From positions 1,652,624 to 1,716,623 of the forward strand of contig NZ_CM001398.1 of assembly GCF_000241055.1 (NCBI RefSeq): a DNA stretch of 64,000 nucleotides. The letters are read 5' to 3'. This stretch comes from Oenococcus kitaharae DSM 17330. GTDB lineage: Bacteria; Bacillota; Bacilli; Lactobacillales; Lactobacillaceae. The position numbers were made by a program, and so were the translations under genes. Numbering within the stretch: position 1 is the stretch's first letter; each line of letters begins with the position of its first letter. Under the pieces are notes generated by a model. The model did no database searches and was not told the DNA's origin. It saw only the letters and a list, made by a program, of their open reading frames with translations. Positions 1-7,325 of the stretch are shown piece by piece.

Positions 1-652
1 TGATAATCTCCTTTTGTTGTTCTCTTTTTGCTGCCACGGCTGCTTTTAGGCGGTCGACTAAATCAAATATTTCCTGGGGATGCTGTTTTAAAGACATGCG
101 GTTCACAACCAATCGTGTCGAAACTTTGTCCAAATAATCAAATACCTTCAGATGGTTGTCCCGCAATGTCCGGCCGCTTTCACGAATATCGACAATCGCA
201 TCGGCTAGGCCAATCAAAGGTGCCAGTTCAACTGATCCTTCAATCTTGACAATTTCTACATCTTGGCCGATTGACTGAAAATATTTTTTCGTGATCATCG
301 GGTATTTGCTGCCGATGATTTTTCTCTTTGGACTGTCTGCATTAAAATCAGCAGTTGATGCCAAGACGAACTGACATTTCCCGACTTCTAAATCCAGCAG
401 CTCATATTGATCATTCTGCTGTTCAACGAGAATGTCGCTGCCGACGATGCCAATGTCCACGGCGCCAGCGTTTAAATAAGTTGTCACATCTGGTCCTTTA
501 GCTAAAACGAATTCAAATCGCTGATCCGGTGTATGGACAATCAGGCGACGCTGCTTATTCTTTAAGGGCTGACAATCAATGCCGGCACTCTCCAGTAGTG
601 GTATCACACTGCTTTCAACGCGCCCTTTAGTCAAAGCTATTTTCAAAGACAT
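1..652 (-). CDS. hisG: ATP phosphoribosyltransferase catalytic subunit HisG, short form (3' end outside window)
   Basis: Catalyses the first step of histidine synthesis, joining ATP and PRPP. Reading the minus strand from the ATG at 652 gives a protein beginning MSLKIALTKGRVE, with the HisG signatures AGAVDIGIVGSDIL and LADAIVDIRESGRTLR. 217 codons run to the window edge without a stop. The short form is about 200-215 residues, so the end should lie just outside. Short HisG lacks the C-terminal regulatory domain and needs HisZ, which is encoded directly upstream and overlaps it by 26 bases in another frame. The last bases of the window (AAGGAGATTATCA on the minus strand) look like a ribosome binding site for a following gene, probably hisD (inference). 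Confidence 0.93.
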   Translation of the reverse strand, partial: MSLKIALTKGRVESSVIPLLESAGIDCQPLKNKQRRLIVHTPDQRFEFVLAKGPDVTTYLNAGAVDIGIVGSDILVEQQNDQYELLDLEVGKCQFVLASTADFNADSPKRKIIGSKYPMITKKYFQSIGQDVEIVKIEGSVELAPLIGLADAIVDIRESGRTLRDNHLKVFDYLDKVSTRLVVNRMSLKQHPQEIFDLVDRLKAAVAAKREQQKEII

Positions 653-1799
653 GTTCTACCTCTCCCTTTTCATTTATTTTCAGCAAATCAGCACCAATTG
701 CATGGGCCTTGCGTGCCGCTGTCTGCCAATCATCTTCCAGGGAAAGAACAAGGTCATTGTGTTCAGCTAATATTTTGGCAGCTTGCGCCGCTTGATCAGC
801 TTGGAAAAATAAATAAGTTTTCCGCTGCTGTTTTTCCGGCAGTTTAATGCGCTCAGCTAGCAGATCAATATCAATTCCCATGCCGACTGCAGCCTCAGCT
901 TGTGATTGAAAATCCGCCAGCAGTTGATCATAACGGCCGCCGCTGAAGAGATAATCTGGCAGGTCATCGACAAAACCTTTGAAAGTCAGGCCTGTATAAT
1001 ATTGCTGAGGCGGTGCAGCGCTTAAATCGATCATGACTTCTTGACCGGGAATCTTGGCGATCAAATCTGCCACAGTCATGACTTTTGTTAAGGCACGTTT
1101 GGCTGAGGGCGTCAAATCAATACCTTTAAGCATTTGCGCAACAGCTTGGATGCTGCCGAATAGACGCGGCCATTTTTGTAAGAAAGGATAGACTGGACGA
1201 TCTGCAAAGAGAGCAATCAAGTTTTCATATTCAGGAATTTTTTTATGAAACAGAGTTTGCTTGATCTGCTGTTTTAAATCTTCGTCAATTGTCAGGCTTG
1301 ACAGCAGGTCGTCAGCAAAACGTGCATGGCCGATCTCGATTTTCACGCGGCCATCGAGCCACTTACGGCTAATCCGATTAATCAGCAGCAGGCATTCTAA
1401 CTCAGCTTTAATCGAGGTATAGCCAACCAGTTCAATACCAGCTTGCGTCATCTGATTATTTCTGCCAGAGAGTTCTTTGGCAATTTTGAAAAGATCGCCA
1501 ACATAATAAAACTTTTCCGGTAATTTGATATTCGTTGTTGCTAATAGGCGTGCAATCGGCAAAGTCAGATCCGGCCGCAAAACGACCGTCTGATTATTTT
1601 TGTCCAGCAGCTGATAAGTCCGCATTTGTTTCAGATCAAAATTAGCAAAAACTTCTTGATACTCCAGCAAAGGCGTATCGACCTTCATAAAATTTCTTGC
1701 TTGAAGGCAGCGATGCAAATCAGCAATCACTGTCTGTTTTTTTAACGCGCCTTCACCAAATTCTGCGCGTGTGCCTAATGGCAAATTGATTTTGTGCAT
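627..1799 (-). CDS. hisZ: ATP phosphoribosyltransferase regulatory subunit HisZ
   Basis: HisZ resembles the catalytic core of histidyl-tRNA synthetase but does not charge tRNA. It joins short HisG to form the active, histidine-inhibited ATP phosphoribosyltransferase. The 390 residues show the class II synthetase-like core: N-terminal LPLGTRAEFGEGALKK, a motif-2-like segment near VVLRPDLTLPIAR (residues about 73-85), and the C-terminal GGRYDQLL and AAVGMGIDIDLL segments. There is no anticodon-binding domain, which fits HisZ rather than HisS. The start is an ATG with AAAAGGAGG 7-8 bases upstream. It is the first gene after a T-box leader and terminator, so transcription should respond to uncharged tRNA-His. 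Confidence 0.95.
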   Translation of the reverse strand: MHKINLPLGTRAEFGEGALKKQTVIADLHRCLQARNFMKVDTPLLEYQEVFANFDLKQMRTYQLLDKNNQTVVLRPDLTLPIARLLATTNIKLPEKFYYVGDLFKIAKELSGRNNQMTQAGIELVGYTSIKAELECLLLINRISRKWLDGRVKIEIGHARFADDLLSSLTIDEDLKQQIKQTLFHKKIPEYENLIALFADRPVYPFLQKWPRLFGSIQAVAQMLKGIDLTPSAKRALTKVMTVADLIAKIPGQEVMIDLSAAPPQQYYTGLTFKGFVDDLPDYLFSGGRYDQLLADFQSQAEAAVGMGIDIDLLAERIKLPEKQQRKTYLFFQADQAAQAAKILAEHNDLVLSLEDDWQTAARKAHAIGADLLKINEKGEVEHVFENSFD

Positions 1800-1820
1800 C
1801 CTCTGCCTCCTTTTAGATAT

Positions 1821-1852
1821 AAAAAAATCCTCTTAGCAAAATGCTAAGAGGA
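1821..1852 (-). terminator. T-box regulated intrinsic terminator before hisZ
   Basis: Minus strand: TCCTCTTAGC, loop ATTT, GCTAAGAGGA, followed by seven T residues. It lies between the T-box motif and the hisZ ribosome binding site, the normal place for the conditional terminator. Confidence 0.92.
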
Positions 1853-2106
1853 CGAATAACCGTGGTTCCACCTCAATTCGTTTATTTCTCGCGAAATAAA
1901 CCTCATGTTGAATAAATCAACGGGATAACGACCCGATCGAATAAACTTAATCGAACAGCTGCTCTTTCAGTCTATTAATTCATAGATGTGTTTCGTTATC
2001 CACGTCAATCCCCTTTCCAGCGGCGGGAACTCTCTTTGTGAGCGGTCGATAACTACTCTTCTAATCATTATTTTTGTGCAAATTCAATTGTCTTACTTAA
2101 GTGATT
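1821..2106 (-). promoter_or_regulatory. T-box riboswitch leader, histidine type, upstream of hisZ
   Basis: On the minus strand the leader holds AGGTGGAACCACG (about 1860-1873), a clear T-box motif, followed by a terminator hairpin. Stem I contains AGTAGTTATC pairing with GATAAC, then GAAACACATC. By position after GAAA, the specifier is CAC at 1988-1990, a histidine codon (the overlapping CAT would also be histidine). It sits in front of hisZ-hisG, as expected. Uncharged tRNA-His should bind and switch the terminator off. The start is inferred from the promoter at 2113-2141. Confidence 0.93.
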
Positions 2107-2112
2107 GCAAGT

Positions 2113-2141
2113 AGCTTAACGTCATTAATTTAAAATGTCAA
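2113..2141 (-). promoter_or_regulatory. promoter of the his T-box leader
   Basis: Minus strand -35 TTGACA (2136-2141), 17-base spacer, -10 TAAGCT (2113-2118). It begins inside the stop region of hisK and gives a leader of about 300 nt. The second T-box leader in this window has the same -35, spacing and -10. Confidence 0.7.
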
Positions 2142-2144
2142 GGG

Positions 2145-2975
2145 TTAATTCAACATTTGTGTTAAATGATAGCCGCGGCCAACTTCACTGATGGCATGTG
2201 CGTCAGAACCGAAGACCAGTGGAATGCCTTTTTTCTGGGCTAATTGACAGATTTGCCGGCCGGGATAAAAGTCATTGCAATAGGTTTTATAGAGGCCAGC
2301 GGTGTTGAAATCCAATTCCCGACCCTGTTTGGCTAATAAATCCAGCGTTCGGTTAATCAAGGCTAAGCTGTCTGCACCAAAATCATCAGGCAGTTTAAAA
2401 AAATCAGCATACTTTTTAATTAAGCTCATATGGCCAATCCGCTGCGGTCGATAAGGGCCCAGATCAGCCGCTGCAGAACCGTAGACCAACTGAAAATAAC
2501 GTGCATAAAGCTTTTGCGGATCCGATAGCAATGACGAAAAGGCTGCCTGAAAATCATCGGTATCAAAATCCAGGCACCACATGGCGTCATCAGTTCCAGC
2601 CATAAAATGAACCGATAAAATATTCTGCTGTGTCCGCGGGCCGTATTGGTTTAAAAAGGCCCGTGTTTCTTTTTCAAAACCCGGCAGATAATCTACCTCG
2701 AAGCCAACAGAAATCTGAATCTGATCGGCGTACTTCTTTTGCAGCCCTTCGGCTAAATCGAAATAAGCATCTAAATCTTCCCAAGCGAGCGACGCTGTTG
2801 ACAGGCCCAGCGGATTGCCTTTATAACGTTGGGAAAAAGCCAGCGGCAATGGCGCGTGCTCCGTAATGCAATAGTGGTCAAAACCCAGTTGAATCGCTTT
2901 TTGAATCATTTTTTCTGTCGATTCTCGGCTTCCGTGAGGACATAATTCTGTATGTGTGTGACCGTCAATTTTCAT
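2145..2975 (-). CDS. hisK: histidinol-phosphatase, PHP family
   Basis: Removes phosphate from L-histidinol phosphate, the penultimate part of histidine synthesis. The N-terminus MKIDGHTHTELCPHG carries the metal-binding HxH of PHP phosphoesterases. Further metal ligands appear in CITEHAPLP (around residue 40), the VGFEVDY segment (about 111-117), SVHFM (about 140) and FGSDAHAISEVG near the C-terminus. Length 276 is normal for HisK/HisJ. The start has AAAGGGGAGA just upstream. It is on the same strand as hisZ-hisG but upstream of the T-box promoter, so it probably has its own transcript (inference). Confidence 0.92.
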   Translation of the reverse strand: MKIDGHTHTELCPHGSRESTEKMIQKAIQLGFDHYCITEHAPLPLAFSQRYKGNPLGLSTASLAWEDLDAYFDLAEGLQKKYADQIQISVGFEVDYLPGFEKETRAFLNQYGPRTQQNILSVHFMAGTDDAMWCLDFDTDDFQAAFSSLLSDPQKLYARYFQLVYGSAAADLGPYRPQRIGHMSLIKKYADFFKLPDDFGADSLALINRTLDLLAKQGRELDFNTAGLYKTYCNDFYPGRQICQLAQKKGIPLVFGSDAHAISEVGRGYHLTQMLN

Positions 2976-3051
2976 GATCTCCCCTTTAAGTAATTTATTC
3001 TACGTCAAGCGGACTATAATTAATCTATTAAATTTGCAGGAGCGAGAATAA

Positions 3052-3492
3052 ATGGCTGAGAAAACAGGTTTTTCTGATTTTGAAAAAGAAGCAATGCGCG
3101 ACCGGATTGAAGAGCTGCGGCGTGAGCAAAGCAACAATAAAGACCCGAAAAAAGGCGAAGCTGATGTCTTGGAAAAAATTTCTGAAATGACAGACTCAGA
3201 AGCTGATATTGCTTTAAAACTGCATCATTTAGTGAAAAAGATCGCCCCACAGCTGCAAGCCAAGACTTGGTACAGCATGCCGGCTTACTGTAATCCGGAT
3301 GGTAAGGTTCTGCTCTTTTTTCAGTGCGCAACCAAATTCAAATCACGTTATAACACGCTGGGTTTTAGTGACCAAGCACATTTGGATCAAGGCACATTGT
3401 GGCCGAGTTCTTTTGCTTTAACAGCATGGAACGATGCAACAGAAGCACAAGTCACCAGTCTGATCAAGCAGGCACTACAACCCTTTAATTAG
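3052..3492 (+). CDS. DUF1801-type protein (YdhG-like)
   Basis: A 146-residue soluble protein. The C-terminal two thirds match the DUF1801 pattern: LKLHHLVKKIAPQLQAKTWYSMPAY, then KVLLFFQCATKFKSRYNTLGF and a final helix. Members include the B. subtilis frataxin-like iron chaperone, but that role cannot be assumed here. The first 60 residues are charged and probably helical (DFEKEAMRDRIEELRREQ). The start has AGGAGCG upstream. Its stop overlaps the stop of the convergent nnrE gene by a few bases, so no terminator separates them. Confidence 0.8.
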   Translation: MAEKTGFSDFEKEAMRDRIEELRREQSNNKDPKKGEADVLEKISEMTDSEADIALKLHHLVKKIAPQLQAKTWYSMPAYCNPDGKVLLFFQCATKFKSRYNTLGFSDQAHLDQGTLWPSSFALTAWNDATEAQVTSLIKQALQPFN

Positions 3493-4141
3493 CTGGCAAA
3501 CAATTCGGGTCGTAGATACCAATATCTGCCACTGTAACCAGTCCAGCTAACTGGCGTCCCTGTTCTGTTGCCATGGCCATCTTGTTATATGACATTGTCA
3601 CCGTTTCATCTGCTTGGACAGACGTCCCTAAAACCTTGCCATCATCAGCGTGCAGACCGCTCGGTATATCAACTGCCATCACGGCCGCTGTACTAGCATT
3701 AATTCTGTTAACTGCTTGGGCGTAATTACCTTCAATTTCCCTAGACAGACCCACACCAAAAATAGCATCAACCAAACAAGTATATTTAGAAAAATTCTCT
3801 TCATCAATTTGGTTTTCAATCGGTAAACCATAATTTTTAACGATCTTCAGTTGCAGTTGTGTTTGTACGGAGGCTTTATCCTGTTGGCCCAATAGCCAAA
3901 TAGTCACGGGAATGCCCCTTAGATAAAGCAGCCGAGCCACAGCGATGCCATCACCACCGTTATTCCCCGATCCGGCTATAACCAGTACCTTTTTTAGATT
4001 AAATGCCGGACTTTTAAGCAGCCTGTCATAAACGGCCAGAGCCGCTTTTTCCATTAAAACAGCCGATGGAACACCAATCTGATTAATTGTAAAATCATCA
4101 AAAGCTGAAGCCTGTTCAGCAGAAATATATTGTCCTGTCAT
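3485..4141 (-). CDS. nnrE: NAD(P)H-hydrate epimerase (YjeF N-terminal domain)
   Basis: Repairs damaged NAD(P)H by interconverting R and S hydrates so that the dehydratase NnrD can restore the cofactor. The segments are diagnostic: YISAEQASAFDDFTIN at the N-terminus, VLIAGSGNNGGDGIAVARLL-like motif (VIAGSGNNGGDG), DAIFGVGLSREIEG, and AVDIPSGLHADDGKVLG. It is a stand-alone epimerase; the partner domain is a separate gene at 61717-62583. I chose the ATG at 4141. A TTG at 4171 would add ten residues but lies on the T-tract of the upstream terminator and lacks family similarity. Neither start has a strong ribosome binding site. Confidence 0.9.
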   Translation of the reverse strand: MTGQYISAEQASAFDDFTINQIGVPSAVLMEKAALAVYDRLLKSPAFNLKKVLVIAGSGNNGGDGIAVARLLYLRGIPVTIWLLGQQDKASVQTQLQLKIVKNYGLPIENQIDEENFSKYTCLVDAIFGVGLSREIEGNYAQAVNRINASTAAVMAVDIPSGLHADDGKVLGTSVQADETVTMSYNKMAMATEQGRQLAGLVTVADIGIYDPNCLPAN

Positions 4142-4171
4142 CAATAACTTATTGTATATCTGGCTAGGCAA

Positions 4172-4200
4172 AATAAAAACGCCCCAACAACTCTGGGACG
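4172..4200 (-). terminator. intrinsic terminator after the DUF975 gene
   Basis: Minus strand CGTCCCA, loop, TGGGGCG, then TTTTTATTTT. It ends the DUF975 transcript just before nnrE. Confidence 0.85.
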
Positions 4201-4209
4201 TTTTTAATG

Positions 4210-4893
4210 TCAGGCCTCATGCGGCAAAACGGTGTTCTCATCAGTCTTAGTTGATCCTGTCTGGCCAGATAAATGATTATAAAAATTGGCCAATGTCAGG
4301 TTAATATATGGAGCTACCCAGATCGATGCAATTCCAAGAGTCACCAGAACCAGCATTCCCCATAAAATAAAACTCAAGTACAGAACAAAGTAATCTGCCT
4401 TATAACCATTCATCAATTTCCGGCTCTCAGTGATCGCCTCAAGATAACCAATCGGGTCATTATTATCCAAATGATCACGATATATATAAAAGGCTTGCGA
4501 ATAAGAAATTGATTTGATGAGGCCAGGAACGATGAACAAAAGCATCCACAGCAAAGTAAACATCAATTGCAGAAGCGAAATACAGATAAAGCCAATAAAA
4601 TATTGACCGTTTTCAAAAATACGAAAGGCCTTCTTAAAGGACTCGGTAAATTCAATCGGTTTGCGCAGGCTGTCCATAGCAGTCAGCATCGCACCCGTAA
4701 GCAGAAAACCGCTTAAAATACCAAACAAGCTGGAAATACTGTCCCAATTCGTCCATATATACATCGGTGATTGAACATTCGATCCTGCTGATAGCCAGCT
4801 GAAAATCAAAGCGGGTAAAAATAATAGCAAAAAGAATGAAAAGTGTTGATTGAGTAATGTCTTAGCCTCTTGTTTTAAAACGCGTCTTTCCAA
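4210..4893 (-). CDS. DUF975 family integral membrane protein
   Basis: 227 residues with about five hydrophobic segments (roughly residues 17-34, 49-70, 95-122, 165-195). The N-terminus LKQEAKTLLNQHFSFFLLLFLPAL matches the DUF975 start, and ISYSQAFYIYRDHLDNNDPIGYLEAITESRKLMNGYK is the typical conserved block near residue 130-165. Function is unknown for the family. The start is a TTG with GGGAGG five bases upstream, so the chosen start is well placed. It stands alone between two intrinsic terminators. Confidence 0.85.
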   Translation of the reverse strand: MERRVLKQEAKTLLNQHFSFFLLLFLPALIFSWLSAGSNVQSPMYIWTNWDSISSLFGILSGFLLTGAMLTAMDSLRKPIEFTESFKKAFRIFENGQYFIGFICISLLQLMFTLLWMLLFIVPGLIKSISYSQAFYIYRDHLDNNDPIGYLEAITESRKLMNGYKADYFVLYLSFILWGMLVLVTLGIASIWVAPYINLTLANFYNHLSGQTGSTKTDENTVLPHEA

Positions 4894-4954
4894 AATAGCC
4901 TCCCGCGTGTCTTATTCATTTATTTTAACGTATCTCAGTCAAAAAATGGTCAAC

Positions 4955-4985
4955 ATAAAAAGTTCTCGACTCGCGAGAACTTTTC
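4955..4985 (-). terminator. intrinsic terminator after the hydratase gene
   Basis: AAAAGTTCTCG, short loop, CGAGAACTTTT: a near-perfect inverted repeat with A and T flanks. It could work in both directions, but only the minus-strand gene ends next to it. Confidence 0.85.
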
Positions 4986-4999
4986 AAGGCTTAAAGGAA

Positions 5000-5818
5000 T
5001 CAATTTTCCGAAACAGTCACGGATACTTCACCCAATCCCTGGTCAAATGTCGCTTGCCAATGTCCAGCTTTCAATGATTCTGGCAGCAGGAAGGTTCCGC
5101 TTGAAACGCGCTGACCAGCTTTTAACTGCATTCCCTGCTCTGCTAATTTGCTTGTCAACCAGTGCAAAGAATTCAAAGGATTGCCAAGTACTTCTGAAGA
5201 TGCCCCATCCTTGACTTTTTTGTCATTAAAGAACAACTGGCATTTTACATGAGCCAAGTCATCAACCTGCTTAAACAACTGATTCGTATCAACTTCCTGG
5301 CCATAGACGACATATCCGCCAACAGCTGCATCTGCCATAACCATGTGCTTGGACAAGCTAGGGAACCAGTCTGCGAAACGAGAGTCCGGTACTTCAACAG
5401 CCGGTGCGACTTGCGTCTTACGCATCAAATCTTCTAGTGAATCTTGACTGGACAAATCCTCTTTAGCAGTAAAAAGCATCTCCACTTCCGCCAACGGTGC
5501 CATTAGCTGTTTCTGTGTCAAATGTGCTGGCGACTTCAAAAAGTGGCTGGCTACTTGAGCACCATAAAGTGGTGAATCCGCGTCAAACATATCCTGTGTC
5601 TGCTTGCTGGTCAATGAAACTTTGTATCCGCCAACTTTTTCATTTTTCAATTCTGTTAACTGTCTTTGAACACGATAGGCACTCTGGTCATCAGTGACAA
5701 ATCCTTTAAAATCTGATTCTTTCAATGCTTGATGTGATTGGTAAGCCTGAAATAAAGCGTCTACCATTTTTGTTTCGTTAACAGATAATCCTTGATAATT
5801 TTCTACTTCTTCGGTCAT
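5000..5818 (-). CDS. 2-keto-4-pentenoate hydratase-like protein, fumarylacetoacetate hydrolase superfamily
   Basis: 272 residues. The order of motifs follows MhpD-type hydratases: SAYRVQRQLTEL and GGYKVSLTSKQTQ (residues about 47-72), PLYGAQVASHFL, LAEVEMLFTAKEDL (metal-binding E-x-E type segment near residue 110), APAVEVPDSRFADW, MADAAVGGYVVYG, and LGNPLNSLHWLTSKLAEQGMQLKAGQRVSSGTFL near the end. In the family these enzymes hydrate or decarboxylate 2-oxo acids; the substrate here is not evident. The start has TTAGGAGA upstream. It follows a T-box leader and a 35-codon ORF, which suggests amino-acid-responsive control. Confidence 0.82.
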   Translation of the reverse strand: MTEEVENYQGLSVNETKMVDALFQAYQSHQALKESDFKGFVTDDQSAYRVQRQLTELKNEKVGGYKVSLTSKQTQDMFDADSPLYGAQVASHFLKSPAHLTQKQLMAPLAEVEMLFTAKEDLSSQDSLEDLMRKTQVAPAVEVPDSRFADWFPSLSKHMVMADAAVGGYVVYGQEVDTNQLFKQVDDLAHVKCQLFFNDKKVKDGASSEVLGNPLNSLHWLTSKLAEQGMQLKAGQRVSSGTFLLPESLKAGHWQATFDQGLGEVSVTVSEN

Positions 5819-5854
5819 AATTTTTTCTCCTAATTTTTAAATGTTTTAATTTTT

Positions 5855-5962
5855 TTAATTATGCCTGCTCGATGAGAGGCATTTGCTAATAATTCGAATC
5901 AGACTCCTTCTAATATCAGCTTTATCTTGATCTTCACTTGAACCCGTAATGTCAGATTCCAT
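5855..5962 (-). CDS. 35-residue ORF between T-box terminator and the hydratase gene
   Basis: ATG at 5962 is preceded by AAAGGTGGTGAGG, a strong ribosome binding site. The ORF encodes MESDITGSSEDQDKADIRR and a basic tail ending SSSRHN, then TAA. The first half is acidic and the second half basic and amphipathic. I do not recognise it. It lies directly after the T-box terminator and 36 bases before the hydratase start, so both should be on one transcript. It could be a leader peptide, a translation-coupling ORF or a gene remnant. Confidence 0.5.
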   Translation of the reverse strand: MESDITGSSEDQDKADIRRSLIRIISKCLSSSRHN

Positions 5963-5999
5963 ATGCCTCACCACCTTTAGAAAAATTATCGTAAATAAT

Positions 6000-6042
6000 A
6001 AAAAAACGCCCTCAATCGTACACGAATGTACAATTAAGGACG
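6000..6042 (-). terminator. T-box regulated terminator
   Basis: Minus strand CGTCCTTAATTGTACA, loop TTCG, TGTACGATTGAGGGCG, then seven T residues. The long stem directly after the T-box motif supports the riboswitch call. Confidence 0.9.
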
Positions 6043-6289
6043 CAATAGCGCGATACCACCTTATAATCACAATCCTGTCACCAGAATTGCCTCACGCGTA
6101 CAGCAAAATGCGATACGCTGGCACGATAATGGGTGCACCCAATGACACCTAATACGCAATTGCGATTCGGCACATAACTCAGAGACGATAATCAGAAATG
6201 ATTCGGTACTGCTTTTCATCGACCAGCAGCTTTCTAATACCGAAATCAAACCCGAAAGTTCTCTTCAACGCTTTAACTATTTAACGATT
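6000..6289 (-). promoter_or_regulatory. T-box riboswitch leader, specifier uncertain
   Basis: Minus strand AAGGTGGTATCGCG (about 6049-6062) is a good T-box motif, followed by a terminator stem and T-run. Upstream, TTCGGTA pairs with TACCGAA to form a stem I with an apical region containing GCTGG, as in the his leader. The usual AGTA motif opposite the specifier is not obvious, so I do not assign the amino acid; triplets in the loop include CAT, TTC and CTG. The downstream genes are the 35-codon ORF and the hydratase. Confidence 0.82.
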
Positions 6290-6295
6290 GACATT

Positions 6296-6324
6296 AGCTT
6301 ACACATGAAATTTTTCCTTGTCAA
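6296..6324 (-). promoter_or_regulatory. promoter of the second T-box leader
   Basis: Minus strand -35 TTGACA (6319-6324), 17-base spacer, -10 TAAGCT (6296-6301). It has the same -35, spacing and -10 as the his leader promoter. Confidence 0.7.
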
Positions 6325-6441
6325 CAAAAAAAATCAAAAAAATAAATGTTTCACATAATCACAAGGATGCCATCGCAATCGCAATTGTATTTGCAATTGA
6401 TAAAATAGACTTGTTAGATGAATTTTTAACGAGGTTTGTTA

Positions 6442-6555
6442 ATGACAAAAAAAGGAATTAAAACAGCTTCGGCCGAAATAATTGAAAAAGTCAAAAACAG
6501 AATTAAGAAAAAACCCAAGCAGCGGCAGCAAAGTAAAAATACAAAACATAATTGA
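6442..6555 (+). CDS. 37-residue basic ORF upstream of the dipeptidase gene
   Basis: ATG at 6442 follows GAGG with about eight bases between. The product begins MTKKGIKTASAEIIEKV and continues with a run of Lys, Arg and Gln (RIKKKPKQRQQ), ending at TGA 6555. It is strongly basic and I do not recognise it. It ends 29 bases before the VanX-like gene and runs in the same direction, so the two may share a transcript. Coding status rests only on the ribosome binding site, the ORF and its position. Confidence 0.42.
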   Translation: MTKKGIKTASAEIIEKVKNRIKKKPKQRQQSKNTKHN

Positions 6556-6584
6556 CGATTTTAAAAAGAAAAGAAGGACCGAAT

Positions 6585-7325
6585 ATGGTACTTAATGCCC
6601 AAGAAGCGCAAATGACACCAATTAAAAAACTTGTTGACCTTTGGGACAATGAGCAAGTCAGACAAATTAGAATTATCCCAGAAAATGATCCCCTTGTATC
6701 ACTGAATTATTTTCCCGAAAGAATCATCATCAGCCCCCAATATTTTATTCAAGGATTAGACGGCGCCCTGCCCGACCTTTATGCACGCCAACAGGTCTAT
6801 CAACAATTATTAAAAGCCGCTGACTTATTGCCAGAGGGCTATAAATTTGTCATTTTCGATGCCTGGCGCAGCATCGCGACTCAAATGGCTCTCTTTGATA
6901 AAATGAAGGGCTTTGTCCTCAGGGACCATCCCGATTTCGATGACAAACAAGTCACGACAGCAGCTAGACGGATTGTAGCTTTGCCAGCCACAGATATCGA
7001 AAAACCATCTCCGCATAATACTGGTGCTTCTTTAGACCTGAGTGTTGCAGATGCTTCCGGTCAGCTTTTAGATATGGGCGGCAGTTTTGATGATGCTGGT
7101 GCATATAGTAGAACAGATTTTTACGAAGACCATGCCGATACGCCAAGAGATCATCGCGCACAACAAAACCGTCGGCTGCTCTATCAGCTGATGATTACTG
7201 CTGGTTTTAGCAACTACATCGAAGAATGGTGGCATTTTGATTATGGTAATCAAAACTGGGCTTATGCCTTAGGCAAGGATCACGCTCTGTTTGGTGCAAC
7301 CTCGCCAAAGTTTCCTTGGATCTAA
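6585..7325 (+). CDS. D-alanyl-D-alanine dipeptidase, VanX/DdpX family
   Basis: Zinc dipeptidase that cleaves D-Ala-D-Ala. From the ATG at 6585 (GAAGGACC upstream) the protein has 246 residues. The VanX active site is present: Arg95 in FDAWRS, the zinc ligands His144 and Asp151 in PSPHNTGASLDLSV, and Glu214 with His217 in EEWWHFDYG; the spacings H-x6-D and E-x2-H match VanX. No signal peptide is seen, so it is probably cytoplasmic. With the Phe-type Ddl at 49977-51110 this suggests removal of D-Ala-D-Ala in a cell that uses D-Ala-D-Lac ends. Salvage of wall dipeptides as a nutrient is the alternative. Confidence 0.9.
   Translation: MVLNAQEAQMTPIKKLVDLWDNEQVRQIRIIPENDPLVSLNYFPERIIISPQYFIQGLDGALPDLYARQQVYQQLLKAADLLPEGYKFVIFDAWRSIATQMALFDKMKGFVLRDHPDFDDKQVTTAARRIVALPATDIEKPSPHNTGASLDLSVADASGQLLDMGGSFDDAGAYSRTDFYEDHADTPRDHRAQQNRRLLYQLMITAGFSNYIEEWWHFDYGNQNWAYALGKDHALFGATSPKFPWI

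Noticed and set aside
6067..6249. 60-codon open frame within the second T-box leader
   Set aside because: It runs through stem I of the T-box and has no ribosome binding site.
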